Source: DASUZB01 sp036377075
Lineage (GTDB): Bacteria > Actinomycetota > CALGFH01
DNA length: 64,000 nt
Assembly (NCBI GenBank): GCA_036377075.1
Contig: DASUZB010000105.1
Span: 29,247 to 93,246, forward strand
Direction of reading: 5' to 3'
Positions 49,658-58,821 of the stretch are shown here, one piece after another. Position 1 is the stretch's first letter. The number at the start of each line of letters is the position of its first letter. The notes under the pieces were generated by a model. It worked only from the letters and a program-made list of their open reading frames with translations. It did not search any database and had not been told where the DNA came from. The translations under genes and the position numbers were made by a program.

Positions 49658-51571
49658 TCAGGCGGGCGGGCCGGTGCCGCGGATGACCTTGGGGTTGGAG
49701 CTCTTGTAGCGGGTGAAGAAGCGCTCGCGCGTGGTCGGCTGGCCCGGCGTCTCGATCACCCGGAACACCTCGACGTCGTAGCCGGTGAAGGCGTGCTCGG
49801 TGATCACCTTGCCCGCCGGCAGCCCCGGGTCGTCGACCTGCTCGGGCTGGCCGGTCGGCTGGTGGGTCGCCAGGACGTGCGGCCCCGTCGCGTGCACCAC
49901 CCTGCCGCCGTTGTCGCCGTAGAAGGTCACCGTGATCGACGAGTCGGTGTAGGACGTCTCGATCAGCACCCCGGCGCGGGTGTCGTCGACGAACGCCAGG
50001 TCCGGCGCCGGCAGGGAGACGGTCGCCTCACGGCCCATCGGGTAGCGGCTGATGTAGAAGCTGTGGGGCTGGAAGCTGACGATCCTGTAGCCGCCGAAGA
50101 AGATGGCGTTGAAGGTGGTGGTGGCAAGCTGGCTCACCCCGCCGCCGAAGTCCTCGCTGAACTCGCCCTGGTCGATCACTGGCGCGCGCACGAAGCCGCG
50201 CTCGGGCGTGCGCGGGCCGATCGCCTGGTTGAGCGAGAAGCGCTGGCCGGGCTCGACCACCTGGCCGCGGAGCAGGTCGGCGGCGTGGTGGATGTTGGCC
50301 ACGCGCGGCTGGCCGGGCGGGTGCCTGGTGGTGAACTCGGAGACCTTGCCGCGGATGCCGAGCGACCGCGCCCAGGCGGTGTTGCGGCGCGGCTCGACCG
50401 TGACCAGGGTGCCCTGCACCGAGCGGTGGCCCGCGAGGATGGCGCTGGTCACCGGCCCGAGGTCGACCAGGTGCGAGGCGATCGACGGCACGATCCGGAC
50501 CTGCCCGCCCGCCACCTGGAAGCTCGCCTCCCTGCCAGGCTGCTCGACCTGGCCGAGCTGCGCCGCCATGGCGGCCCGCAGGCGTCCCTGGTCGAGCACC
50601 AGGCCGAGGTGGCCGCCGCCGGGGACGGCGCGCAGCGCGGCCGCCAGGACGGCCGGGTCCGCGGTCAGCTGCTGGCCCGCGACCGTGATCGTGACCGGTC
50701 CCGCCAGCACGCCGCGGGCCTGCGCGACCACCCGGTCGACCTCGGCGCCGCCGATGCGCGGCGCGGTCTGCCGCAGCGGCAGCTCGACCGGACCGCTGCC
50801 GGCGTGGGCCAGGGTCGCCGCCACGGCGGCCACCGCGCCGGGCCGGTCGAGCGTGGTCCCGGTGCGGGGGGTCACCGGCAGCGCGGTGGTCCCGTCGAGG
50901 CGCAGCCCGCCCTCGACGGGCGCGCGGTCGACCTGCGCGGCCCAGCCGTCGGCGGCGTGGGACAGCGCGGCCCGGTCGTAGCGCAGCGCCCACGGGACGT
51001 GGACCGCGTGCAGGTGGCGCAGGACCGGACCGAGGAGCTGCCCTACGGGGTTGCCGTGGCGCCCGGCGGCGAGCAGCGCCGCGGTGGTGGCCCGCTCGTC
51101 GGCGGCGACGCCGACGCCCGCCGGCCGTAGCGTGAACCGCGCCTGGCCCGCGCGGAGCGGGAGCGGCGCGCGCTCCAGCCTCACCGCCGTGGCCGCGACC
51201 GCGCCGCGCACGGCCGCCCGCGGGCGGCCGGACACGGCCACGCCGTCGATCCGTACCCCGGGCAGGACCCGGCCCCGGTAGGCCACCCGCTCGGTGACCG
51301 CGATCCCGAGCAGCAGGAACAGCACGCAGGCGCCGCACAGGCCGGCGAGCACGACCGGCCCGGGCGCCCCATTGGTGCGCCCGCGGGGCGCGAGCCCCCG
51401 CCGTGCGACGGCGAGGCGCGCACGGAGCCGGCCGGCCGCGCCGCCGAGCCCGGTCAGCAGTGCCGGGGCGGCGGCGGACGACCGGGGGGCACGCCTGGGG
51501 AGGCGTCCGCCGAGGGGGACGAGCTCGGCGAGCCGGGGGAGGCGCTCGCCGAGCTGGCGGACCGGAAGCAT
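49658..51571 (-). CDS. VanW-family protein with peptidoglycan-binding-like region
   Basis: A 637-residue membrane protein. An Arg/Pro-rich cytoplasmic N-terminus of about 70 residues is followed by one membrane helix (VVLAGLCGACVLFLLLGIAV). Two PG_binding_4-like repeats lie outside (about residues 100-380). The VanW domain has TTRHPPGQPRVANIHHAADL, VEPGQRFSLNQAIGPRTPER and EFSEDFGGGVSQLATTTFNA. A G5-like tail follows (VFRVIETPGQPTTRERFFTR). The family is linked to cell-wall glycopeptide processes, but its chemistry is unclear. The ATG at 51571 has no ribosome site; TAGACT ends 6 nt upstream, so the message may be leaderless. Confidence 0.85.
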   Translation of the reverse strand: MLPVRQLGERLPRLAELVPLGGRLPRRAPRSSAAAPALLTGLGGAAGRLRARLAVARRGLAPRGRTNGAPGPVVLAGLCGACVLFLLLGIAVTERVAYRGRVLPGVRIDGVAVSGRPRAAVRGAVAATAVRLERAPLPLRAGQARFTLRPAGVGVAADERATTAALLAAGRHGNPVGQLLGPVLRHLHAVHVPWALRYDRAALSHAADGWAAQVDRAPVEGGLRLDGTTALPVTPRTGTTLDRPGAVAAVAATLAHAGSGPVELPLRQTAPRIGGAEVDRVVAQARGVLAGPVTITVAGQQLTADPAVLAAALRAVPGGGHLGLVLDQGRLRAAMAAQLGQVEQPGREASFQVAGGQVRIVPSIASHLVDLGPVTSAILAGHRSVQGTLVTVEPRRNTAWARSLGIRGKVSEFTTRHPPGQPRVANIHHAADLLRGQVVEPGQRFSLNQAIGPRTPERGFVRAPVIDQGEFSEDFGGGVSQLATTTFNAIFFGGYRIVSFQPHSFYISRYPMGREATVSLPAPDLAFVDDTRAGVLIETSYTDSSITVTFYGDNGGRVVHATGPHVLATHQPTGQPEQVDDPGLPAGKVITEHAFTGYDVEVFRVIETPGQPTTRERFFTRYKSSNPKVIRGTGPPA

Positions 51572-51577
51572 CCACGC

Positions 51578-51583
51578 AGTCTA
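51578..51583 (-). promoter_or_regulatory. -10 element of a probable leaderless transcript (VanW gene)
   Basis: On the minus strand TAGACT (TAnnnT) is followed by GCGTGG and the ATG. Six bases between -10 and the start codon put the transcription start at or next to the A of ATG. Confidence 0.45.
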
Positions 51584-51630
51584 TGCCGGAACCGGTAAAA
51601 ACTCCCCTCGCGGGCGGGCCGGGCCCGGGG

Positions 51631-53673
51631 TCAGGTCCGCCCGCCGGGCGGCACCTCGCGCCTCCCGCCGCCGTCGCCCACCAGCGCGCCGTCACCGGCA
51701 AGGGCGGCGTGCTCGTGCCCGTCACCGGGGCCTGGCGAGCTCGGGGCGCGGCCGAACTGGGTCTCGTACAGCTCGGCGTAGAGCCCGCCGGCGGCCAGCA
51801 GCTCGGCGTGGTTGCCCTGCTCGACCACGCGGCCGGCGTCGAGGACCAGGATGCGGTCGGCGCGCACGATGGTGGACAGGCGGTGGGCGATCACCAGGCT
51901 GGTGCGGCCGGCGAGGGCCTCGGCGAGGGCCTCCTGGATGTGCACCTCCGACTCGGAGTCGAGGTGGGCGGTGGCCTCGTCGAGGATCACGATCGCCGGG
52001 TCGGCCAGGAGCAGGCGCGCGATCGCGAGGCGCTGCTTCTCGCCGCCGGAGAGGCGGTAGCCGCGCTCCCCCACGATCGTGTCCCAGCCCTCGGGCAGGC
52101 CCTCGACCAGGTCGACGATGCGGGCGGCGCGGCAGGCGGCCGCCACCTCCTCGAGGGTGGCCTCCGGCTTGGCGTAGCGGAGGTTGGCCAGGATGCTGTC
52201 GTGGAACAGGTGCGGGTCCTGGGCGACCAGGCCGATCGCGCCGCGCAGGCTCTCCAGGGTGAGGTCGCGGACGTCGACGCCGTCGATCCGCACGGCGCCC
52301 GCGTCCACGTCGTAGATCCGGGCGACCAGCATCGCCGTGGTGGTCTTGCCGGCGCCGGACGGCCCGACGAGCGCGACCAGCTCCCCCGGCTCGGCGGTGA
52401 CGCTGATCTCGCGCAGCACCGGCCCCGCGGACCGCTGGCCGTCGTCCCCTGTCGACCGGGGGGCGCCACTCGAGCCCCCCGGACCCCCCACCTGCCCCGG
52501 GGACCGTGCCGGCGGGCTGGTCGCGGACTCGCCCGGCCTGCCGCCGAGCAGGCTGGCGATGGAGGAGTCGTCCGCGCTCGGGTAGGAGAAGCGGACCCGA
52601 TCGAACTCGATGCGCCCGGTCGGGTCGAGCAGGTCGCGCGCGCCGGGCCGGTCGGCGATCGGGCTGGGGTGGTCGAGCACCTCGAAGACCCGCTCGAAGG
52701 AGACGAACGCGCTCATCACGTCGATGCGCGCGTTGGTCAGGGCGATCAGCGGGCCGTAGACCTGCCCGACGTAGGCGGCGAGGGCGACCACGTCCCCGGC
52801 CTGCAGGCGGTCGGCGAGCACCAGCCGCGCCCCGAGCCAGTAGACCACCGCGGTGCCGACGGCCGCGACCAGGCCGAGGGCGATGAAGAAGGTGCGTCCC
52901 ACCATGGCGGCGCGCACGCCGATGTCGCGTACCTTGGCGGCCTTGTCGGAGAACTCCCCCAGCTCCCGCTCGCGCCGGCCGAACAGCATCACCAGCAGCG
53001 CCCCGGCCACGTTGAAGCGCTCCTGCATGGTGGTGTTCATGGCGGCGTTGAGGTTCATCGACTCGCGGGTGATCTCCTGCAGCCGCTTGCCGACCCGCTT
53101 GGCCGGGACCAGGAACAGCGGCAGCACCACCAGCGCCACCAGGGTGATGCGCCAGTTCAGCAGGAACATGGCCCCCAGCGTCGTGGCCAGGCCGATCACG
53201 TTGGAGGCGACCGAGCCCAGCGTGCCGGTCAGCGCCCGCTGGGCGCCGACCACGTCGTTGTTCATGCGGCTGACCAGGGCGCCGGTCTGGGTGTGGGTGA
53301 AGAACGCCAGCGGCTGCCGCTGGACGTGGTCGAACAGGGAGGTGCGCAGGTCGTAGATGAGCCCCTCGCCGACGCGGGCGGAGATCCAGCGCTGCGCCAG
53401 CGAGAGCAGGGCGTTGGCGAAGGCCACCCCGATCGCCGCCAGGGCGATCACGTCGACCAGGTGGAAGCTGTGGCGCGGGATGGCGTCGTTGATCAGGGTG
53501 CGGACCAGCAGGGGCGGGACGACCCCGAGCAGCGCCAGCAGCCCGATGGTGGCGAGGAAGGCGAGCATGTGGAGGCGGTACGCGCGGGCATAGCCCCAGA
53601 CGCGCCGGACCACCCCGCGCGACAGCTTGGTGCCAGGCTCGATGTCGACCTGGCGGTACATCCTCCACATCAT
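51631..53673 (-). CDS. ABC exporter, full NBD motifs, with a low-complexity insertion
   Basis: A 680-residue half-transporter, probably a homodimer. The membrane domain (about residues 20-330) carries TGALVSRMNNDVVGAQRALT. The ATPase domain has Walker A GPSGAGKTTTAMLVARI, signature RLSGGEKQRLAIARLLLADP, Walker B IVILDEATAHLDSE and H-loop VIAHRLSTIVRADRIL. Between the A-loop (FSYPSADDSSIASLL) and the next strand (PVLREISVTAEPGE) lies about 40 residues of Gly/Pro/Ser, much of it encoded by the palindromic element at 52446-52505. The first two codons are both ATG and lack a ribosome site. The substrate is unknown. Confidence 0.9.
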   Translation of the reverse strand: MMWRMYRQVDIEPGTKLSRGVVRRVWGYARAYRLHMLAFLATIGLLALLGVVPPLLVRTLINDAIPRHSFHLVDVIALAAIGVAFANALLSLAQRWISARVGEGLIYDLRTSLFDHVQRQPLAFFTHTQTGALVSRMNNDVVGAQRALTGTLGSVASNVIGLATTLGAMFLLNWRITLVALVVLPLFLVPAKRVGKRLQEITRESMNLNAAMNTTMQERFNVAGALLVMLFGRRERELGEFSDKAAKVRDIGVRAAMVGRTFFIALGLVAAVGTAVVYWLGARLVLADRLQAGDVVALAAYVGQVYGPLIALTNARIDVMSAFVSFERVFEVLDHPSPIADRPGARDLLDPTGRIEFDRVRFSYPSADDSSIASLLGGRPGESATSPPARSPGQVGGPGGSSGAPRSTGDDGQRSAGPVLREISVTAEPGELVALVGPSGAGKTTTAMLVARIYDVDAGAVRIDGVDVRDLTLESLRGAIGLVAQDPHLFHDSILANLRYAKPEATLEEVAAACRAARIVDLVEGLPEGWDTIVGERGYRLSGGEKQRLAIARLLLADPAIVILDEATAHLDSESEVHIQEALAEALAGRTSLVIAHRLSTIVRADRILVLDAGRVVEQGNHAELLAAGGLYAELYETQFGRAPSSPGPGDGHEHAALAGDGALVGDGGGRREVPPGGRT
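52446..52505 (+). repeat. Palindromic insertion element, copy 2, inside the ABC exporter gene
   Basis: CTGTCGACCGGGGGGC (52449-52464) and TCGAGCCCCCCGGACCCCCC (52470-52489) repeat the two blocks of copy 1 at 31727-31795 in the same orientation, while the host gene here runs on the opposite strand. The arms CCGGGGGGC and GCCCCCCGG are perfectly inverted around a short centre. The host protein gains a disordered loop without loss of frame. Confidence 0.65.
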
Positions 53674-53734
53674 GTCGGCGGTTCAAACCGACGAGGGTGA
53701 CGGTTCATTCCGGGGCCGGCCGCGGCCCGCCGGC

Positions 53735-54589
53735 TCACTCGCCGAAGAGGTGGACCTTGCTGGCGGGCGGGATGGTGATCTTCACCGGCGTGCCGAACCC
53801 GGTGAAGTCGGCGGTGACGGCCACCGCCGGGGCGCTGCGCAGGCGGTCCTTCTCGAGCTGGTAGCGGATGCGGCGCAGGTAGCCGAAGCCGTCGAGCCAC
53901 ATGTCCATGGTCATCGAGGTCATGTTGAGCTGCTGGAAGCGCAGGCGCCGCTCGGGCGCCAGCTCGCGGCCCACCTTGAGCAGGTCGGTGGTCATGCGGT
54001 AGCCGCGCACCGGCCCCAGGCCGCCGATGACGGTCGAGCCCAGGTCCTCGGCCTGGCCGGTGAGCCCGTTCAGCAGCAGCAGCTCGGCCACCGGGTCGCT
54101 GGCGGCCGGGAGGCGCGCGTTGGCGAGCAGCAGCTGGCGCTGCTCGACCGGGAGGTTGGCGACGTTGGCGCCGACCCAGGGCTTGCCGGCGGCGAAGTGG
54201 GCGAGCCGCGGGCTCTTGACGTAGTAGACGTCGCCGACGTGGACCACGGCCATGCCGCCCTCGTCGTTGGGCAGCGTCAGCGTCAGCGTGCCCGCCTTCT
54301 TGGGCAGGTCGAACGAGCCCTTGCCGGCGATCTGCTCCGGCTCGCCGCCGACCACCGCGGCGGTGATCCGCATCTGCACGGTGCCGGCCTTGACGATCTT
54401 GTCCCTGCCGGCGAGGACGGCGCGCAGCGGCTCCGGGTCGAACGGGACCGTCGGCGGCAGCGTGGTGGTCGAGGCGGGGATGGTCGCGACCGGCGGGGTC
54501 GGGTGCGACAGGTTGGGGTCGAGCTTGTAGTTGCAGCCCGCCATCAGCAGGCAGGTGACGGTCGCCAGAAGCCCGATACCACGTCGCAC
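53735..54589 (-). CDS. LppX/LprAFG-like lipoprotein
   Basis: A 284-residue lipoprotein. The signal RRGIGLLATVTCLLMAGC ends in a lipobox. A Thr/Pro linker follows, then the half-barrel domain of the LprG/LppX class: KIVKAGTVQMRITAAVVGGE, AGTLTLTLPNDEGGMAVVHV, DVYYVKSPRLAHFAAGKPWV, MTMDMWLDGFGYLRRIRYQL. Mycobacterial members bind and carry lipids such as triacylated glycolipids to the envelope. The GTG at 54589 has GAGGGAG about 9 nt upstream. It follows the ABC exporter convergently placed on the same strand, with a 61-base gap. Confidence 0.82.
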   Translation of the reverse strand: MRRGIGLLATVTCLLMAGCNYKLDPNLSHPTPPVATIPASTTTLPPTVPFDPEPLRAVLAGRDKIVKAGTVQMRITAAVVGGEPEQIAGKGSFDLPKKAGTLTLTLPNDEGGMAVVHVGDVYYVKSPRLAHFAAGKPWVGANVANLPVEQRQLLLANARLPAASDPVAELLLLNGLTGQAEDLGSTVIGGLGPVRGYRMTTDLLKVGRELAPERRLRFQQLNMTSMTMDMWLDGFGYLRRIRYQLEKDRLRSAPAVAVTADFTGFGTPVKITIPPASKVHLFGE

Positions 54590-54983
54590 GCCAGTCTGCT
54601 CCCTCGTCGCGCCAGGGGACGTCAGAGGAGAATTCTGCCTCTCTTACTAGAACTGCGCGATTCTGCCGCGATGCCCGGTCCTTGACCGGGCTTCCTGAGG
54701 TCCTGCCCCACCACTACCACAGCGCCGCGAGGACGGGTAATCGCGGCATTGCTCGCCCTGTTGCCGATTTCGCTCCTTTCGGGACCTAGTTATCGAAGCG
54801 ATACCCACCCGTGCCCGCCCTGTATGCCCGGTTGGCCGGATAGGGGCAACTCATGGGCTAGAGTCCCCAGACCACTACGACCGCGCTCGTCCGCATGCAA
54901 TTCCCCTGGTCGCGTGCGCGAGCTTCCCCCACGGGCAGGTCGGCTGACCGCCAACGACAGCGAGAGGTGTTGAGGGATCGCTC
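54590..54983. other. Intergenic region between lipoprotein and LPxTG-type gene
   Basis: It holds a hairpin GCCCGGTC-CTT-GACCGGGC at 54673-54691 and AT-richer stretches on both sides (54630-54665 and 54760-54800) that should contain two divergent promoters. The open frame at 54749-54973 has no ribosome site and no protein-like content. Confidence 0.4.
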
Positions 54984-55547
54984 ATGCAGAGGCGTGTTTT
55001 CGTCATCCTGGTCCTGGCCCTGTTCGTCGCCGCCATCCCGCGCGCCGCGTTCGCCCACTTCCCTGAGATCCAGGGCACCGAGGACTGCGACGGACACCTG
55101 AGCTACACCGTGACGGCCTGGAATGGTCCCACCCCGGAGAGCCGGACCAACTCCGACATCGGCGTCGAGGTCAACGGCACGCTGGTCCAGCACGGCTCCT
55201 TCTCGGTGGCGAACAACTTCCAGTTCACCGGCTCGGTCGAGCTGGGCTCGCCCCAGACGGCCCACATCAAGGCCACCGCGCTGGCCCCGTGGGGCAGCGG
55301 CGTCGCACCCGGGCAGTCGCGCAGCGCCACCGTGAAGGCGCCGACCAACTGCGAGACCACCACCACGGTCGGGCCGCCCACCACCGTCGCGCCGAGCAGC
55401 AGCGTGGCGCCCTCCACGACCACCGCCGTCGGCGGGCTGCCCTTCACCGGCAAGAGCACCGTGCCGATGCTGGTCGTCGGCCTGGTCCTGGTCGCCGGTG
55501 GCGCCACCTTCGTGATCTCCGGCAGGCGCCGCGGCCTGTCCAGCTGA
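54984..55547 (+). CDS. Surface protein with LPFTG sorting-like signal
   Basis: A 187-residue exported protein. Signal peptide RRVFVILVLALFVAAIPRAA, then AFAHF at the cleavage site. A small beta domain follows (SYTVTAWNGPTPESRTNSDI, FQFTGSVELGSPQTAHIKAT), then a Thr/Val/Pro linker, LPFTG at residues 152-156, a membrane helix (MLVVGLVLVAGGATFVISG) and RRR. This is the sortase sorting layout with Phe in the third position. No sortase gene is in the window, so wall attachment is inferred. GAGGGA lies 6 nt before the ATG at 54984. A terminator follows. Confidence 0.82.
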   Translation: MQRRVFVILVLALFVAAIPRAAFAHFPEIQGTEDCDGHLSYTVTAWNGPTPESRTNSDIGVEVNGTLVQHGSFSVANNFQFTGSVELGSPQTAHIKATALAPWGSGVAPGQSRSATVKAPTNCETTTTVGPPTTVAPSSSVAPSTTTAVGGLPFTGKSTVPMLVVGLVLVAGGATFVISGRRRGLSS

Positions 55548-55566
55548 TCCCGACCCGACGATCCGA

Positions 55567-55592
55567 GCGGCGCCCACGAGAGCGGGCGCCGC
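55567..55592 (+). terminator. Hairpin terminator after the LPFTG protein gene
   Basis: GCGGCGCCC and GGGCGCCGC form a 9-bp stem over an 8-nt loop, followed by TTCGCGTT, 20 bases after the stop and between convergent genes. Confidence 0.65.
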
Positions 55593-55615
55593 TTCGCGTT
55601 GGCCGACCCCCGGCC

Positions 55616-57922
55616 TTACGGGCGGGTGAGGGGCGCGTAGCGCAGCAGTAGGCGCTTGCGGCCGAGGCCTGGGAAGTCCACCTCGGCGGTCGCCCGGTCG
55701 CCCTGGCCGGAGACGGCGACCACCTCGCCCTCACCCCACTGGCGGTGGACCACCGCGTCGCCCGGCGCCAGGCCCAGGTCGAGCGCGCCGCGCTGCTGGT
55801 CGGCGAGGCGGGCGGCGGGGCTGGCCGGCGCACCTGACGGCGCGCGGCCCCGCGACCCCGCGCGCGGGCCGACCGACGATCGCCCGCCGCCGAACGCCGG
55901 GCTGGCGTCGCCCCAGCCCGAGGGCGACCAGGAGGAGCGGCGCTTTGCGGACGGCGAGGCGGCGACCGTGACCAGCTCGTCGGGGACCTCCTTGAGGAAC
56001 CGCGAGGGCAGGTTGTAGTTGGTCGCGCCGAACAGCGAGCGGCTCCAGGCGTGCGACAGGTAGAGGCGCTCCCGCGCCCTGGTGATGCCGACGTAGGCGA
56101 GGCGGCGCTCCTCCTCGAGGTCGCGCGGCTCGGTCAGCGAGCGGATGTGGGGGAAGACGTTCTCCTCCAGCCCCACCACGAACACCACCGGGTACTCCAG
56201 CCCCTTGGCGGTGTGCAGCGTCATCAGGGTCACCGCGGTGCTGCCCGACTCGACCTCGTCGGCATCGCTGACCAGCGCGATCGACTCGAGGAACTCGGCG
56301 AGGCCGCCGTCGGGCTCGCGCTCGGCGAACTCCTCGGCCACCGAGCGCAGCTCGCGCACGTTCTCCACCCGGCCCTGGCCCTCGATCGAGTCGTCGGCCT
56401 CCAGCTCGCGCATCAGCCCGGACAGCGACCAGGCGTCCTCGACCAGCTGGGCGGGCGGGCGCCCCTCGTCCATGCCGGTCTTCAGCTCGTCGAGCACCGC
56501 CACGAAGTCGGCGACGGCCCGGGTCTGCCGGTTGCCGACGCCCGGCACCTCGCCGGCGCGCCGCAGGGCGTCGATGAAGTCGATGCCTTCCTCGCGGGCG
56601 AAGTTGTCGAGGTAGCGCTCGGAGGTCTCGCCGACGCCCCTGCGGGGCACGTTGAGCACGCGCTGCAGGCTCACCGTGTCGCGCGGGTTGACGGTGGCCT
56701 TGAGGTAGGCGAGCAGGTCCTTGACCTCGCGGCGGTCGTAGAACTTGACCCCGCCGACCACCTTGTAGGGCAGGCCGGCCTTGACGAACACCTCTTCCAG
56801 CACGCGCGACTGGGCGTTGGTGCGGTAGAAGACGACCACCTGGCCGTAGTCGTGGCCGCTCGAGCGCAGGCGCTCGATCTCCTCCACCACCCAGGCCGCC
56901 TCGTCGTGCTCGTTCTCCGCCTGGTAGCGCACGATCGGGTTGCCCGCCCCGAGCGCGGTCCACAGGTTCTTCGGCTTGCGCTCGAGGTTGTTGGCGATCA
57001 CCGCGTTGGCGGCCGAGAGGATCGTCTGGGTGGAGCGGTAGTTCTGCTCCAGCATGATGACGGTGGCCTCGGGGTAGTCGGCCTCGAAGTCGAGGATGTT
57101 GCGCACGGTGGCGCCCCGGAAGGCGTAGATGCTCTGGTCGCCGTCGCCCACCACCGAGAGGTTGCGGCTCTCGGCGGTGAGCAGCTTGAGCAGCTCGTAC
57201 TGGGCGACGTTGGTGTCCTGGAACTCGTCGACCAGCACGTAGCGGAAGCGCGCCTGGTACTCCGCGAGCACCTCCGGGTGCTCGCGGAACAGCCGCACCG
57301 TCTGCATGATCAGGTCGTCGAAGTCGACCGCGTTCGACTCGACCAGGCGGCGCTGGTAGAGCTTGTAGGCCTCGGCGACCTTCTTGTCGAACCAGGTCAT
57401 GGCGATGTCGGCGTAGCCGTCCGGGTCGCGCAGCTCGTCCTTGGCCGCGCTCACCGCGTGGCGGACGGCCCGCGGCGCGAGCCGCTTGGGGTCGAGGTCG
57501 AGCTGGCGGCAGACCGCCGTCATCAGGCGCTCGGCGTCGCTCTCGTCGTAGATGGTGAAGTTGGAGCCGTAGCCGAGCGGCGCGCCGCTGCGGCGCAGGA
57601 CGCGCACGCAGGCGGCGTGGAAGGTCATCACCCACATCGCCTTGACCACGGGCCCGACCAGGTGGCGCAGGCGCTCCTGCATCTCCCTGGCCGCCTTGTT
57701 GGTGAAGGTGATGGCGAGGATCGCGGTCGGCGGCACGCCGAGCTCCTTGACCAGGTGCGCGACCCGGTGGGTGAGCACGCGGGTCTTGCCGGAGCCGGCG
57801 CCCGCGACGATCAGGGTCGGCCCGTCGGTGGCGAGCACCGCCTCGCGCTGGGGGTCGTTGAGGCCGTCGAGCAGGTCGGGCGCGCCGTCGGCCGCGTGGT
57901 CGGAAAGGTGGGGTGTGTCCAT
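55616..57922 (-). CDS. pcrA: ATP-dependent DNA helicase PcrA/UvrD
   Basis: A 768-residue superfamily 1A 3'-5' helicase for DNA repair and removal of protein blocks. Motifs in order: LNDPQREAVLATDGPTLIVA (Q motif), AGAGSGKTRVLTHRVAHL (I), ILAITFTNKAAREMQERL (Ia), YVLVDEFQDTNVAQYELL (II), VVGDGDQSIYAFRGA (III), MLEQNYRSTQTILSAAN (IV), VTLMTLHTAKGLEYPVVFVV (V), RRLAYVGITRARERLYL (VI). The C-terminal part (VVHRQWGEGEVVAVSGQG and onward) is the Tudor-like tail that lets PcrA bind RNA polymerase. The start is ATG 57922 or the adjacent GTG at 57925, which sits 6 nt after TATACT. Confidence 0.95.
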   Translation of the reverse strand: MDTPHLSDHAADGAPDLLDGLNDPQREAVLATDGPTLIVAGAGSGKTRVLTHRVAHLVKELGVPPTAILAITFTNKAAREMQERLRHLVGPVVKAMWVMTFHAACVRVLRRSGAPLGYGSNFTIYDESDAERLMTAVCRQLDLDPKRLAPRAVRHAVSAAKDELRDPDGYADIAMTWFDKKVAEAYKLYQRRLVESNAVDFDDLIMQTVRLFREHPEVLAEYQARFRYVLVDEFQDTNVAQYELLKLLTAESRNLSVVGDGDQSIYAFRGATVRNILDFEADYPEATVIMLEQNYRSTQTILSAANAVIANNLERKPKNLWTALGAGNPIVRYQAENEHDEAAWVVEEIERLRSSGHDYGQVVVFYRTNAQSRVLEEVFVKAGLPYKVVGGVKFYDRREVKDLLAYLKATVNPRDTVSLQRVLNVPRRGVGETSERYLDNFAREEGIDFIDALRRAGEVPGVGNRQTRAVADFVAVLDELKTGMDEGRPPAQLVEDAWSLSGLMRELEADDSIEGQGRVENVRELRSVAEEFAEREPDGGLAEFLESIALVSDADEVESGSTAVTLMTLHTAKGLEYPVVFVVGLEENVFPHIRSLTEPRDLEEERRLAYVGITRARERLYLSHAWSRSLFGATNYNLPSRFLKEVPDELVTVAASPSAKRRSSWSPSGWGDASPAFGGGRSSVGPRAGSRGRAPSGAPASPAARLADQQRGALDLGLAPGDAVVHRQWGEGEVVAVSGQGDRATAEVDFPGLGRKRLLLRYAPLTRP

Positions 57923-57931
57923 CACGCCCCG

Positions 57932-57937
57932 AGTATA
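57932..57937 (-). promoter_or_regulatory. -10 element of the pcrA promoter, probably leaderless
   Basis: On the minus strand TATACT is followed by CGGGGC, then GTG-ATG. The spacing repeats that of the VanW gene (51578-51583). No -35 box is evident, as is common for actinobacterial promoters. Confidence 0.5.
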
Positions 57938-58029
57938 TGGGCCGCCGGCGACCCTCATCGGCGTTCGCCGCAGGCGAGTTGGTCGTCGTACGCTGGCGAG
58001 CGGCCCAGCCCCACCCGACGAGGAGCGCG

Positions 58030-58821
58030 ATGACCGCACCCGCGCTGTCCGTGCTGGGCCTGCGCAAGGCGTTCGGGGCCAAGCTGGCGGTGGCCGGCAT
58101 CGACCTCGAGATCCCGCACGGCAGCTTCTTCGGCCTGGTCGGGCCGAACGGCGCCGGCAAGACGACCACCCTGCGCATGGTCACCGGGCTGCTGCGGCCG
58201 GACGCGGGCATGGTGCTGGTCGACGGCATCGAGGTGTGGCGCGACCCGGTCGAGGCGAAGCGCCGCATCGGCGTGCTGCCGGAGGACCTGCGCCTGTTCG
58301 AGCGGCTCACCGGCACCGAGCTGCTGACCTACAACGGGCTGCTGCGGGGCATGCCGGCGGCGACGGTGGCGGAGCGCCGCGACGAGCTGCTCGAGGTGCT
58401 CGGCCTCGACGACGCCGCCGGCGGCCTGGTGGTCGACTACTCGCACGGGATGCGCAAGAAGCTCGCCCTCGCCGCCGCGCTGCTGCACGCGCCCCGGGTG
58501 CTCTTCCTCGACGAGCCCTTCGAGGCGATCGACCCGGTGTCGGCGCGCACCATCCGTGCCCTGCTGGAGCGCCACGTCGCTTCCAACGCGACGGTGGTGT
58601 TCTCCAGCCACGTGATGGAGCTGGTCGAGCGGCTCTGCGACCGCGTCGGGGTGATGCACGCCGGCCACCTGATCGCCGCCGGCCCGATCGACCAGGTACG
58701 CGGCGGGCGCTCCCTCGAGGACGCCTTCGTCAGCCTCGTCGGCGCGGACGAGCATGACCCCGGTGAGCTGGACTGGCTGGGCGCGCCGCTGGCGGCCGAG
58801 CCGCGAGGCGGGGAGCGGTAG
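58030..58821 (+). CDS. ABC transporter ATPase, probable partner of the permease at 62375
   Basis: A 263-residue ATPase: Walker A GLVGPNGAGKTTTLRM, signature YSHGMRKKLALAAALLHAP, Walker B VLFLDEPFEAIDPVSAR and H-loop VVFSSHVMELVERLC. The signature is SHGM rather than SGG, as in ABC-2-like ATPases that work with large membrane subunits. GAGGAG lies just before the ATG at 58030. No permease is adjacent; the membrane protein at 62375-64000 on the same strand is the best candidate partner, beyond the lactose genes. Confidence 0.85.
   Translation: MTAPALSVLGLRKAFGAKLAVAGIDLEIPHGSFFGLVGPNGAGKTTTLRMVTGLLRPDAGMVLVDGIEVWRDPVEAKRRIGVLPEDLRLFERLTGTELLTYNGLLRGMPAATVAERRDELLEVLGLDDAAGGLVVDYSHGMRKKLALAAALLHAPRVLFLDEPFEAIDPVSARTIRALLERHVASNATVVFSSHVMELVERLCDRVGVMHAGHLIAAGPIDQVRGGRSLEDAFVSLVGADEHDPGELDWLGAPLAAEPRGGER

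Noticed and set aside
54749..54973. 74-codon plus-strand frame upstream of the LPFTG gene
   Set aside because: Cys/Pro/Arg-rich, no ribosome site, and it occupies the expected promoter region.
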